Shown here piece after piece: positions 9,081 through 16,974 of a stretch of 64,000 bases of DNA. Below the pieces are notes generated by a model, which had not been told where the DNA came from, did not search any database, and saw nothing but the letters and a program-made list of their open reading frames with translations. The position numbers and the translations under genes are program-made. The stretch is from positions 103,908-167,907 of the forward strand of contig CACZLZ010000002.1 of assembly GCA_902782145.1 (NCBI GenBank), read 5' to 3'. Positions within the stretch are counted from its first letter, which is position 1, and each line of letters opens with the position of its first letter. This stretch comes from an uncultured Aeromonadales bacterium. GTDB taxonomy: Bacteria > Pseudomonadota > Gammaproteobacteria > Enterobacterales > Succinivibrionaceae.

Positions 9081-9109
9081 TCTGATCTGATCTGATCTGA
9101 TCTGATCTG
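9081..9109 (+). repeat. Pentanucleotide tandem repeat (TCTGA)5 plus TCTG
   Basis: Five perfect TCTGA units and a partial sixth lie 72 bp upstream of the start of the secreted repeat protein. Such a tract is prone to slipped-strand length change. It is outside the coding frame, so a change would alter the leader or promoter spacing, not the reading frame. Confidence 0.9.
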
Positions 9110-9181
9110 CCCGGCCCACCCGTCCGGCCAGCGCCGGCAGGTGCGTCTTTTTCCCTGATCCCCTTTACAGGAGTGTATGCC

Positions 9182-9604
9182 ATGCGTCTTTTCCCCGCAG
9201 CGGTCCTTGCTGCCGCCTTTCTGCTGATCCAGCCTGTCCAGGCCGACAATATCCGCTACGGCTACAATTCCCACGGGGAGTATGTGCCAGTGGAGATCGA
9301 CGGGAAGAAAGTTGAGTACGGCTACAATTCCCACGGCAAGTATGTTCCCGTCTCCGTGGGCGGCAAGAAGATCGGCTACGGCTACAATTCCCACGGGGAG
9401 TATGCTCCGGTGTCCGTGGGTGACAAGAAGATCGGCTATGGCTACAACTCCCATGGCAAATACGCCCCGGTGTCCGTGGGCAAGGACAAGGTGGAATACG
9501 GCTATGACTCCCACGGGAAGTACGGTCCCACGTCCGTGGGCAACCGCAAGATCCGCCGGGGCTACAACTCCCGGGGCAAGTATGCCCCGGTGGACATCAA
9601 ATAG
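9182..9604 (+). CDS. Secreted tandem-repeat protein (six 20-residue repeats)
   Basis: A 140-residue protein: signal peptide at residues 1-21 (cleavage after PVQA), then six copies of a 20-residue unit with consensus xxYGYNSHGKYAPVSVGxKK (the last is 17 residues and ends the protein). Repeats are nearly identical in the core GYNSHG-YxPV and vary mainly at the two residues before YGY and in the GxKK turn. There are no cysteines, no membrane anchor and no enzymatic motif. The ATG at 9182 is preferred over the in-frame GTG at 9173 because AGGAG (9169-9173) is eight bases upstream of it. The high Tyr, Gly, Ser and Lys content suggests an extended or beta-structured surface or matrix protein; function is not known to me. 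It is monocistronic. Confidence 0.85.
   Translation: MRLFPAAVLAAAFLLIQPVQADNIRYGYNSHGEYVPVEIDGKKVEYGYNSHGKYVPVSVGGKKIGYGYNSHGEYAPVSVGDKKIGYGYNSHGKYAPVSVGKDKVEYGYDSHGKYGPTSVGNRKIRRGYNSRGKYAPVDIK
9251..9601 (+). repeat. 60 bp coding tandem repeat, six copies
   Basis: Direct repeats of 60 bp encode the 20-residue units; the sixth copy is 51 bp. Copies keep the segment GGCTACAA(T/C)TCCCACGG nearly unchanged, with divergence concentrated at the unit edges and in copies 5 and 6. Gain or loss of whole units would keep the frame. Confidence 0.95.
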
Positions 9605-9689
9605 CGCCGCCCCACCAAATCGCCTGGTCTGCCAGATGCCCCTGAGCGCCGCCGATCCTGACATGCCCAGGACGCTCTGATCTGGCAGA

Positions 9690-9716
9690 GAGTCCCCCAG
9701 TTTAGCCTGGGGACTC
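9690..9716. other. Strong hairpin after the repeat-protein gene
   Basis: GAGTCCCC (9690-9697) pairs with GGGGACTC (9709-9716), and the stem can extend inward as CAG/CTG with one bulged C. There is no T tract on either strand, so it may be a processing or stability structure and not a classical terminator. The rest of 9605-9957 holds no gene that I can support. Confidence 0.5.
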
Positions 9717-9957
9717 ACACCAGTCCTGGGATCATCCGCTCCCACAGCACCCGGCACACCCGGACTCCCAGCGCCCCATCCGCGTCAAACTCAAGAGGGC
9801 AGTACCCCGCCCCTCCTTCCTGTCCCTCTCACCGCAATCTTCTGCGACTTTTGAAAGCGCCCGCCGGAAGAGTATCCGGACAGCAGATCTGCAAGCTCCC
9901 GGACGGACACCCGCTGTCAGAGCGGACCGGCACATCCCCGTCACAAATCCAGTCTCA

Positions 9958-9995
9958 GAAAAAGAAAGGGATCCCGCCGTTCTGGAAGGATCCCG
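9958..9995 (-). terminator. Rho-independent terminator of the DsbA-like gene
   Basis: GGGATCC (9969-9975) and GGATCCC (9989-9995) form a 7 bp stem with a 13 nt loop. On the minus strand it is followed by TTTCTTTTTC. It lies 56 bp after the stop of the thiol oxidoreductase gene. Confidence 0.8.
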
Positions 9996-10050
9996 TCCTG
10001 AGGAAAACATCCCCCGGAAAGCACCTGGGCAGTCCGGGCGGTGCCGATCT

Positions 10051-10785
10051 TTATTTGACCAGTTGGGACTCAATATACTCCACCGTCTGGGGTGCGCCCC
10101 GGACAAACTTGCCGTTGATGATGTAGCAGGGAGTTCCGGTGACCTCCATGGCGGCGCCCAGGTTCTGGTTCTTCTCAATCACCGCCGTCACGTCCTTGGA
10201 GGAGGCATGTGCCTTGATCTTCTCCAGATCCAGGCCCAGCTTGGCAATATGGGTCTCCAGATCCTTGGCAGATCCCACCCTGGAGGAGCTGTTGATCACC
10301 GCCATGTGGTAGTCCAGGAACCGATCAGGATAGAGGGCATAGACAGCCAGAGAATATCTGGCGGCAATCTCAGATCCGGGGCCCAGGATGGGGTATTCCT
10401 TGAAGATATAACGGATATCACCCTTGGCCTTGTGGCTCTCCAGGACCTTGAAAAACAGCTGTTTAGAGCGCTTGCAGTAACCGCAGTTGTAATCCGAGAA
10501 CTCGACAATCACGTTCTTGGCATTCTGGGGTCCCACTGAGGCATCCGCCGGGGAATGGAACAGCTCCTGCTCAAAGGTCTTGACGTACATCTTCTCCTTT
10601 TCAGCGCCGATCTGGGCCTTGCGCTTCTGTAGCTCGTCACCAGCCTCAAGGAGGACCTCCGGGTGACTCACAATGTAATCATGGACAATCTTCTCAATTT
10701 CCTGCTGGGTATAGTCCTTGGCCTGGGTCATGGATGCGGCGCAGAGGGATGCTGCCACCAGTGCCGCACGGAAAATTTTATGCAT
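10051..10785 (-). CDS. Periplasmic DsbA-family thiol:disulfide oxidoreductase (Com1/ScsC type)
   Basis: A 244-residue exported thioredoxin-fold protein. A signal peptide covers about residues 1-22. A helical N-terminal stretch (about 25-75, Lys/Glu-rich, QQEIEKIVHDYIVSHPEVL) is typical of the Com1/ScsC/BdbD branch and is often used for oligomerisation. The active site is Cys101-Gly-Tyr-Cys104 in EFSDYNCGYCKRS, and the cis-proline loop is VTGTPCYIINGKFVRGA near residue 215. An additional Cys follows that proline (TPC), which is not universal. AAGGTGA lies five bases before the chosen ATG; a GTG nine bases earlier is the alternative. It lies 174 bp downstream of aroC on the same strand. Whether it is an oxidase or isomerase cannot be told here. 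Confidence 0.88.
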   Translation of the reverse strand: MHKIFRAALVAASLCAASMTQAKDYTQQEIEKIVHDYIVSHPEVLLEAGDELQKRKAQIGAEKEKMYVKTFEQELFHSPADASVGPQNAKNVIVEFSDYNCGYCKRSKQLFFKVLESHKAKGDIRYIFKEYPILGPGSEIAARYSLAVYALYPDRFLDYHMAVINSSSRVGSAKDLETHIAKLGLDLEKIKAHASSKDVTAVIEKNQNLGAAMEVTGTPCYIINGKFVRGAPQTVEYIESQLVK

Positions 10786-10959
10786 ATCTGTCACCTTGCT
10801 AATAAGTGTGAAAACTGGGATCTGTCCGGTCCCGGAGGTGTCTGCCTGCAGGGCTCCTGTGCCGTCCGAGGCTGTGGTGCCCTTTCCCGGAGCAACCGGA
10901 AGAGCTGAAAGGAATAGCCAGGGTAAACCGCCCCGGCTGTCACCGGCTCCGGGACGCCA

Positions 10960-12039
10960 TCAGAAATAACGGCGCCGATCCACGTCAGAGTTCTGGGCCC
11001 GGTCCCGGAGATAATGATCCATGAGAACCAATGCCAGCATGGCCTCGGCAATGGGCACCGCCCGGATCCCCACGCAGGGATCATGCCGTCCGCCGGTGCT
11101 GATCTCAGTGCTGTGGCCCTCAAGATCAATGGTCTCCCCGGGAATGGTGATGCTGGAGGTGGGCTTCAGGGCCACGGCAACCTCAATGGGGTTGCCGGTG
11201 CTGATCCCGCCCAGGATCCCGCCGTCATGGTTGGATCGGAACCCGCCGGAACTGATCAGATCCCGGTGCTCTGAACCCCGGTGGGCAGCAGCGGCAAAGC
11301 CGTCACCGATCTCCACGCCCTTGACAGCGTTGATCCCCATCATGGCCTTGGCAATGTCGGCGTCAAGACGGTCAAACACCGGCTCCCCCAGGCCTGAGGG
11401 CACGCCCCGGGCCAGGATCCGGATCTCCGCTCCCGCACTGTCACCGCATTTCTTCAGTTCCCTCAGGTAGTCCTCCACCTGCTGGAGTTTCTGGGGATCA
11501 GCAAAAAAGAAAGGGTTCAGACAGGACTGATCCATATTGACGAAATCCGCCGCTATGGTGCCGATCCGGGTGACACAGCCCCGGATCTCGACGCCCAGAC
11601 GGTTCTTCAGGTATTTCCGGGCAATGGCACCCGCCGCCACCCGCATGGCGGTCTCCCGGGCGGAGGCCCGGCCGCCGCCCCGGTAGTCCCTGAAGCCGTA
11701 CTTCTGCTGATAGGTGTAGTCGGCATGTCCGGGACGGAACTTGTTCATGATGGCGGAATAGTCCTGGGAGCGCTGATCCTCATTCCAGATCACCAGTCCG
11801 ATGGGAGTTCCGGTGGTCTTGCCCTCAAAGATCCCGGAGACAATGGTCACCTTGTCCTCCTCCCTGCGAGGGGAGGTGAAAGGACCGCCGGGCTTGCGGC
11901 GGTCCAGATCAGTCTGAATGTCCGCCTCGCACAGTTCCAGACCGGAGGGACAGCCGTCCACAATGGCCATCAGACCGGGACCGTGACTTTCCCCGCAGGT
12001 GGTCACCGTGAAATTCTGTCCAAATGTGTTTCCGGACAT
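10960..12039 (-). CDS. aroC: Chorismate synthase
   Basis: Last shikimate-pathway enzyme: reduced-FMN-dependent 1,4-elimination of phosphate from EPSP to give chorismate. The 359 residues (E. coli 361) begin [20 protein letters not shown], the first AroC signature with the active-site His. The [17 protein letters not shown] and [14 protein letters not shown] segments and [11 protein letters not shown] complete the usual signatures. A basic tail ends DVDRRRYF. It follows prmB by 32 bp, as in many gammaproteobacteria, and shares its promoter at 13106-13134. Confidence 0.97.
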   Translation of the reverse strand: MSGNTFGQNFTVTTCGESHGPGLMAIVDGCPSGLELCEADIQTDLDRRKPGGPFTSPRREEDKVTIVSGIFEGKTTGTPIGLVIWNEDQRSQDYSAIMNKFRPGHADYTYQQKYGFRDYRGGGRASARETAMRVAAGAIARKYLKNRLGVEIRGCVTRIGTIAADFVNMDQSCLNPFFFADPQKLQQVEDYLRELKKCGDSAGAEIRILARGVPSGLGEPVFDRLDADIAKAMMGINAVKGVEIGDGFAAAAHRGSEHRDLISSGGFRSNHDGGILGGISTGNPIEVAVALKPTSSITIPGETIDLEGHSTEISTGGRHDPCVGIRAVPIAEAMLALVLMDHYLRDRAQNSDVDRRRYF

Positions 12040-12071
12040 GTTATCTCCTATAGATAAGAATCAGTTACAAC

Positions 12072-13025
12072 TCAGGCGAACAGCCCGGCGTGCTTTTCCA
12101 GTTCCTCCCTGGAGACGGCAAACACGCCCACGCCGCCGTTCTTCAGCTCCGCCCACTCAAAGGCCACATCCGGATAAGCGGAGGCCAATGTCTCCATGCA
12201 ATCCCCCACCTCGCAGATCAGGTAGCCTCCCGGCTGCAGGTGTCCGGGGGCGTCCCGCAGGATCCGCCGCACCAGATCCAGACCGTCGGCTCCTGCCTCC
12301 AGGGCCATCCGGGGCTCGGCCAGGAACTCCTCGGGAAGATCCGCCATCTCTTCCTCAGGCACATAGGGGGGATTGGAGACAATCACGTCGTAGCGCACTT
12401 CCGGATCCAGCTGATCAAAGAGATCCGATCTGATGGGAACCACCCGATTGGTCAGGCCATGGAGATCCACGTTGTAGGTGCACACATCGATGGCATCTTC
12501 AGACAGATCCACCGCATCCACCTCAATGCCCAGGCGCACCGCCATGAGGATGGCAAGGCAGCCGGAGCCTGTGCACAGATCAAGCCCCAGCTTCGCATCC
12601 GCCGGAAGATAGGGCACCAGACCGCCGCAGACAAGCTCGGCAATGGGGGAACGGGGAATAAGGACCCTCTCGTCCACATAGAACCGCAGACCCGCCAGGT
12701 AAGCCAGGTTGGTTATGTACGGAGTTGGCATGCGGTCAAAAATACGCATCCGCAGAACCTGGAAGATCTCCTTCCGCTCCCGGGAGGAAAGCGCAGCGTT
12801 CTCAAAGTCTTCCAGATCATCATAGTCAATGCCCAGCACATAACTGAGAAGCTGCCCCGCCTCCTGGCAGGGATCCTCGGATCCATGGCCGCAGAACACC
12901 CCGGATTTGGCAATGGCGGTGGTGAGATAGCGCAGCAAGTCCCCCAGGGTGGACATTTCCTCCGTGATCTCAGCCTGGATCACCTCCTCGGAAACGAAAT
13001 TGTAATCAGTAACAAAACTGTCCAT
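12072..13025 (-). CDS. prmB: Ribosomal protein uL3 glutamine methyltransferase
   Basis: SAM-dependent N5-methylation of a glutamine in ribosomal protein L3. The 317-residue protein (E. coli 310) has an N-terminal helical domain (LLRYLTTAIAKSGVFCGHG; QLLSYVLGI) and a Rossmann methyltransferase domain with GLDLCTGSGCLAI as motif I and the substrate-glutamine motif NPPY in VSNPPYVPEEEM. PrmC/HemK is the near relative, but the aroC neighbour and VLIPRSPIAEL wording favour PrmB. The frame is open upstream, but the ATG at 13025 has GGAGGAG six bases before it and matches the family N-terminus. Confidence 0.95.
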   Translation of the reverse strand: MDSFVTDYNFVSEEVIQAEITEEMSTLGDLLRYLTTAIAKSGVFCGHGSEDPCQEAGQLLSYVLGIDYDDLEDFENAALSSRERKEIFQVLRMRIFDRMPTPYITNLAYLAGLRFYVDERVLIPRSPIAELVCGGLVPYLPADAKLGLDLCTGSGCLAILMAVRLGIEVDAVDLSEDAIDVCTYNVDLHGLTNRVVPIRSDLFDQLDPEVRYDVIVSNPPYVPEEEMADLPEEFLAEPRMALEAGADGLDLVRRILRDAPGHLQPGGYLICEVGDCMETLASAYPDVAFEWAELKNGGVGVFAVSREELEKHAGLFA

Positions 13026-13105
13026 CAGATCTCCTCCGAAGCCAGGGGCGGCATAAGGGCTGGACCGGGATCCGGCGGCCGTGAAGGCGCTTCCCACGAC
13101 GAAAG

Positions 13106-13134
13106 ATTATCTATGGGGGATCTGACAGTGTCAA
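13106..13134 (-). promoter_or_regulatory. Sigma-70 promoter for prmB-aroC
   Basis: On the minus strand, TTGACA (13129-13134), a 17 bp spacer and GATAAT (13106-13111): a perfect -35 and a five-of-six -10. The predicted start near 13099 gives a leader of about 75 nt. Confidence 0.85.
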
Positions 13135-13460
13135 GAACACAGCCCGGCCGGCGGGACTGGCGGCACAGAACATCACCCGGCCCCAGGGCTGGAACGGAAG
13201 CGGATCAGGATGATCACGGACAGATCAACAGATCAGTGGGGATCGGGGATGAGACCTTCAGGAGGAACCGGATGTCAGCCTGAATTGGCAGCGGCTCACA
13301 GAGATACGCCCAAAAGCGGAAAACAAAAGGAAGTCAGGAAAGAAAGAGCTGTTCCGGAGGGAGGAGTTGCAGACAGATCGCCCGGCGCATTCCAGGGAAC
13401 GGATCTGGAAGATCACGGGGTGTTCAGATAACCGGCGCCGGAGAGGCGAAAATGGCTCTG
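13135..13460. other. Intergenic region between ytfK and prmB
   Basis: No gene supported. A purine-rich plus-strand segment (13320-13370) gives pyrimidine-rich transcripts on the minus strand. I found no clear terminator for ytfK here. Confidence 0.45.
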
Positions 13461-13655
13461 TCAGGAGAGGGAACTTATCTGCCGGTTGATTTCCGTGACG
13501 GTGGCGTGGTGGATGGGATCTGCGCTTCGCGGCATGACCACACGCCCGTGCTCAAAGACATAGCCGCCGCGGCCGTTGATGTAAAGCCTTCCCTTAAAAA
13601 AGAATTTCACATACTTGGCCACAGCCTTCGGGGAATAATTTTTAAAAATTCTCAT
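13461..13655 (-). CDS. ytfK: YtfK family (DUF1107) stringent-response modulator
   Basis: A 64-residue cytoplasmic protein. MRIFKNYSPKAVAKYVKFFF aligns with [20 protein letters not shown] of E. coli YtfK, and KGRLYI, the V/L-I/P core and TEINRQ near the C-terminus also match (68 aa in E. coli). YtfK in E. coli binds SpoT and shifts it toward (p)ppGpp synthesis under phosphate or fatty-acid starvation; that role is transferred from the family. The ATG at 13655 is chosen because it matches the family start; a TTG two codons upstream is the alternative. It stands alone downstream of sixA with its own promoter candidate. Confidence 0.88.
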   Translation of the reverse strand: MRIFKNYSPKAVAKYVKFFFKGRLYINGRGGYVFEHGRVVMPRSADPIHHATVTEINRQISSLS

Positions 13656-13774
13656 GGGCAACAGATCCTGGATCCGGTGGGTTGTGCGGAAGAGAGTCCA
13701 TTCTGTGCTGTTGGCGGTCTTACATCCATGAAAACCGCGGAATGCGCTTCTTATTAATTTCCTCGCATATCCGG

Positions 13775-13802
13775 TTTATATTCCCCGCGGGCAAAAGTGC
13801 AA
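13775..13802 (-). promoter_or_regulatory. Promoter candidate for ytfK
   Basis: On the minus strand, TTGCAC (13797-13802), a 16 bp GC-rich spacer and TATAAA (13775-13780), just beyond the sixA stop. The leader to ytfK would be about 115 nt. Confidence 0.6.
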
Positions 13803-13808
13803 CATTAT

Positions 13809-14273
13809 TTACATAAGAGAAAAGGAATTTGTCGTGCAGGTCACTGAGTAGAGCTCAGAGCCGGGCTTTTTCTCCAGCACATAGTAGTCACCGGGATCAA
13901 AGGTCCCCATGGCCGCAGGGCCGCACAGATCATTCACCAGGAGTCCCGCCAGGGGCATGTGGGTCACCGCCAGCACATGCTTTCCGGACTCGTCCAGATA
14001 GCGGAGGAAGTCGGACACCTCGCTGGAGGCATTGGGCACCAGCTCATCGGTGATCTGCACATGGCCGATTTCAAGGGATCCCTTGAGTTCATCCAGGGTC
14101 TCCAGTGCCCGGATGTAGGGGCTCACCATGGCAATGTCAAAATGCCCCCTGCCAGAGGACGCCAGCTGCCTGCCCCGGGCGGCGGCGTCTGCCCTGCCCT
14201 TCTCCGTGAGCCTGCGGTTGCGGTCACTGTAAGCCGGACTGTCTGCCTGGCCGTGACGTATAATAACAATCAT
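13809..14273 (-). CDS. sixA: Phosphohistidine phosphatase SixA
   Basis: A 154-residue histidine-phosphatase-superfamily protein (E. coli SixA 161 aa). The catalytic RHG motif is at residues 6-8 (MIVIIRHGQAD), with SPYIRALET supplying the second Arg and AVTHMPL supplying the second His. SixA dephosphorylates phosphohistidine proteins, in E. coli the nitrogen PTS protein NPr and earlier reported the ArcB HPt domain. The ATG at 14273 follows GGAGGATGAG; the longer frame upstream is ignored because it adds a non-homologous Pro-rich extension. Monocistronic on the minus strand. Confidence 0.93.
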   Translation of the reverse strand: MIVIIRHGQADSPAYSDRNRRLTEKGRADAAARGRQLASSGRGHFDIAMVSPYIRALETLDELKGSLEIGHVQITDELVPNASSEVSDFLRYLDESGKHVLAVTHMPLAGLLVNDLCGPAAMGTFDPGDYYVLEKKPGSELYSVTCTTNSFSLM

Positions 14274-14577
14274 CTCATCCTCCTGCTGTCTCCCCGGTGA
14301 GGCGGGATCCGCGTCCGGTCCCGGCACATCCGGCCTTCCCTAAGTCCCCGGCATTGTAGCACATGCACCCCGGACCGGGATCGGCACCGCGCCCGTCACC
14401 GGCAGTCAGCGACAGCAGTCCCCTTCTTTTCTTCTTATCTCCTCTGATCCCGCTCTCATGAACTCCGGATCACGCGCTCATGCCTCCCTGCCCATCCGGT
14501 CCAGCAGAGTCCGCCAGCCCTGTCCACAGCCCGCCATGGATGCACCAGACCCGCCGGAATGCTCCCGGCACCCGGCG
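14274..14577. other. Divergent intergenic region, sixA / Bat operon
   Basis: No coding frame here is convincing: the minus-strand frame at 14456-14659 lacks a ribosome-binding site and overlaps the Bat promoter zone. The region should hold the sixA promoter, but no clear -35/-10 pair was recognised. Confidence 0.4.
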
Positions 14578-14635
14578 TGACATTTGTCAAAATTCCATTT
14601 TGATCAACACTTTTCCAGGGCAGACCCCTTATAAT
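14578..14635 (+). promoter_or_regulatory. Bat operon promoter region with a TGACA palindrome
   Basis: A consensus -10 TATAAT lies at 14630-14635, 38 bp before the moxR ATG; no strong -35 sits 16-18 bp upstream, which hints at activator dependence. A perfect palindrome TGACA-TT-TGTCA lies at 14578-14589, centred about 50 bp upstream of the -10, where an activator could bind. Binding is inference. Confidence 0.5.
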
Positions 14636-14673
14636 ATCCCGCTGTAATTGAGCAACCACAAGGCGGAATTCAC

Positions 14674-15633
14674 ATGTTCAAAGACAAGGTTCAGGCGGTT
14701 CGCGAGTACCTGAGCTCACAGATCCTGGGACAGCTGGATCTGATTGACGGACTGATGCTGGCTCTGCTCTCCGACGGACACATTCTGGTGGAGGGACCTC
14801 CGGGCATTGCCAAGACCCGGGCCATCAAGGAGCTTTCCAAGTGCATCGAGGGCAAGTTCCACCGCATTCAGTTCACCCCGGATCTCCTGCCGGCGGATGT
14901 CACCGGCACGGATGTCTACCGTCCCCAGGACGGCTCCTTCGTCTTCCAGCCCGGCCCCCTGTTCCATCACCTGCTGCTGGCCGACGAGATCAACCGGGCC
15001 CCGGCCAAGGTGCAGAGCGCCCTGCTGGAGGCCATGGCTGAAAAGCAGATCACCATCGGCAGGAAAACCTACACCCTGCCGGAGCTGTTCCTGGTCATGG
15101 CCACCCAGAACCCCCTGGAGCAGGAGGGAACCTACCCCCTGCCCGAGGCCCAGCTGGACCGCTTCATGCTCCACATCAAGATCGACTATCCCGATGTGTC
15201 CGACGAGCTGAGCATCCTGCAGCTGAACCAGTATGAGGTCCGGCACCGCAGGGAGGAAAAGGAGCACCCGGTGCTGACCCAGAAGGAGCTGTTTGAGGCC
15301 CGGGCCAGCATCCTGGACGTGAAGGTCTCCGAGGAGCTGCAGAAATACATCGTGAACCTGGTCAACGCCACCCGCAACCCGGTGACGGTGAACGGGGATC
15401 TGGCAAGGTGGATCTCCTACGGCGTCAGCCCCAGGGCCACCATCGCCATGTGCCGGTGCGCCTGCGCCCGGGCCTGGCTCAGCGACCGGGACTACGTCAC
15501 CCCCGACGATATCCAGGTATGCGCCTATCCGGTGATGCGCCACCGCATCATCATCAGCATGGAGGCTGAGGCCGACGGCATCAAGCCGGATGACGTGATT
15601 GAGAAGATCCTGAGCCTGGTGGTTGTTGCATGA
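14674..15633 (+). CDS. moxR: MoxR-family AAA+ ATPase of the Bat operon
   Basis: A 319-residue AAA+ chaperone-like ATPase. Walker A GPPGIAKT is at residues 41-48, Walker B LLLADEINRAP near residue 107, followed by sensor-1 ATQNP and the arginine-finger region PEAQLDRFML. The C-terminal lid has GVSPRATIAM, typical of MoxR. MoxR ATPases are thought to act with VWA proteins as chaperones or metal-insertion modules; here the VWA partners are batA and batB downstream. AAGGCGG precedes the ATG. The stop overlaps the start of the DUF58 gene (ATGA), and all six genes of the operon are tightly packed. Confidence 0.95.
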   Translation: MFKDKVQAVREYLSSQILGQLDLIDGLMLALLSDGHILVEGPPGIAKTRAIKELSKCIEGKFHRIQFTPDLLPADVTGTDVYRPQDGSFVFQPGPLFHHLLLADEINRAPAKVQSALLEAMAEKQITIGRKTYTLPELFLVMATQNPLEQEGTYPLPEAQLDRFMLHIKIDYPDVSDELSILQLNQYEVRHRREEKEHPVLTQKELFEARASILDVKVSEELQKYIVNLVNATRNPVTVNGDLARWISYGVSPRATIAMCRCACARAWLSDRDYVTPDDIQVCAYPVMRHRIIISMEAEADGIKPDDVIEKILSLVVVA

Positions 15634-16487
15634 GCGCAGTGGAGCTGACCTTCGAGGATCTGGTCAACGTTCCACCCTCCAGCGTGGTTCTCCCCTCCAG
15701 CAAGGTCGCCAGCCCCCGCTTCGGCTTCCAGGCCTCCAGCGCCAAGGGAAGGGGCATGGAGTTTGATGAGGTCCGGCCCTATGTCCCGGGTGACGATGTG
15801 CGCAACATCGACTGGTACATCACCGCCCGGTCCGGCCGGCCCCACACCAAGCTGTTCCGGGAGGAGCGGGACCGCTGCACCTACATCGTCACGGATCTCA
15901 GCGAAACCATGTACTTCGGCTCCCGGGGACAGCTCAAGTCCCGGGTGGCGGCACTGCTTTCAGCCTCCACAGCCTGGCAGAGCGTCCTGGGCCATGACAA
16001 GGTGTCCTGCCTCATCATCACCGGCGACGAGATCGTCCGCACCAACCCGGGTGGACGCCACCACGACGTGCTGGACATCATCAAGAAGCTCCATGCCAGC
16101 TACTGCAGCGGCCTTAAGGATCGGAGCTCCAGCCGTGAGCTGGTGGACGCCCTGCAGCTGCTCAGCGAGACCATCCGTCCAGGAAGCGTGGTGTACATTA
16201 TTTCCGACTTCTACCGTCTCACCGCCAGGGCGGCGATGATCCTCCGGTACCTCAACCTCAACCACATAGTCTACTGCTACCAGATCTTTGACCGCATGGA
16301 GATCGAACTCAAGGATCCGGGCATGCTCTATGTGGACAACGGCAACAGCGTGGGCTATGTGGTCTGCCCGGACCGGAAGTTCACCGACGACTACCGCAAG
16401 ATCGGCATGCACCGCATGCGGGTGCTCTCAACCCAGCTCAAGCACTCCTGCCAGCGGTTCATCCGCATAGACGCCTCCAAGCAGTGA
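15630..16487 (+). CDS. DUF58 protein of the Bat operon
   Basis: A 285-residue cytoplasmic DUF58 protein. The signature GRGMEFDEVRPYVPGDDVRNIDW is recognisable in parts at residues 32-54, then TARSGRPHTKLFREERDR. A degenerate VWA-like fold follows (IVTDLSETMYFGS; VVYIISDFY). DUF58 proteins accompany MoxR and VWA proteins in Bat operons; a biochemical activity has not been established. Translation is coupled to moxR by a 4 bp overlap; 34 bp separate it from the next gene. Confidence 0.92.
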   Translation: MSAVELTFEDLVNVPPSSVVLPSSKVASPRFGFQASSAKGRGMEFDEVRPYVPGDDVRNIDWYITARSGRPHTKLFREERDRCTYIVTDLSETMYFGSRGQLKSRVAALLSASTAWQSVLGHDKVSCLIITGDEIVRTNPGGRHHDVLDIIKKLHASYCSGLKDRSSSRELVDALQLLSETIRPGSVVYIISDFYRLTARAAMILRYLNLNHIVYCYQIFDRMEIELKDPGMLYVDNGNSVGYVVCPDRKFTDDYRKIGMHRMRVLSTQLKHSCQRFIRIDASKQ

Positions 16488-16521
16488 GCCGGCTCCCCCG
16501 GACGGGATCCGGAACCGCAAG

Positions 16522-16974
16522 ATGTACAACGTTGAAGAAATCAAAAACCTCGGTCTGAAGGACATTCATGTGGGACCTGATCCCACAGATCTGGGTGTCT
16601 ATCTCTGGATCGCCGCAGGGGCGGTGCTGTGCCTTGCCCTGCTCTGGGTGATCCTCAGACACTGCATTCCCGTGTTCCGGGATCTGTCCCACCTGACCTC
16701 CGCCTTCCTCAGGGCAGACAACTTCGCCGGGGAAATGGGACGGATCCTGAAGAATGCCGCCCTGCGCTACTTCCCCCGGGAGAAGGTCGCGTCCCTGTCC
16801 GGGACCCGGTGGCTGGAGTTTCTGGATCACACAGGCCTGTGCCACCTGAGCCGGACCGTCAGCGACTGGGACAGCATGGCCTACGGCGGGCACATCCTCA
16901 CCCGCAGCGAGCGCAGATCCCTGTACCGCCAGGGTTTCCTGTGGCTGTGCTCCAATGTCTGGAGAAGACCATGA
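16522..16974 (+). CDS. DUF4381 single-span membrane protein of the Bat operon
   Basis: A 150-residue protein with the family start LGLKDIHVGPDPTDLG, one transmembrane span at about residues 25-45 and a cytoplasmic helical tail containing RWLEFLD and YGG segments typical of DUF4381. It occupies the usual place between DUF58 and batA genes and is presumably a membrane adaptor. Its stop overlaps the batA start (ATGA). Confidence 0.85.
   Translation: MYNVEEIKNLGLKDIHVGPDPTDLGVYLWIAAGAVLCLALLWVILRHCIPVFRDLSHLTSAFLRADNFAGEMGRILKNAALRYFPREKVASLSGTRWLEFLDHTGLCHLSRTVSDWDSMAYGGHILTRSERRSLYRQGFLWLCSNVWRRP

Noticed and set aside
8990..9757. 255-codon minus-strand frame with repetitive HILPVGIVAVAD segments
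   Set aside because: It is the antisense shadow of the 60 bp repeats of the secreted repeat protein, crosses the TCTGA tract and has no ribosome-binding site.
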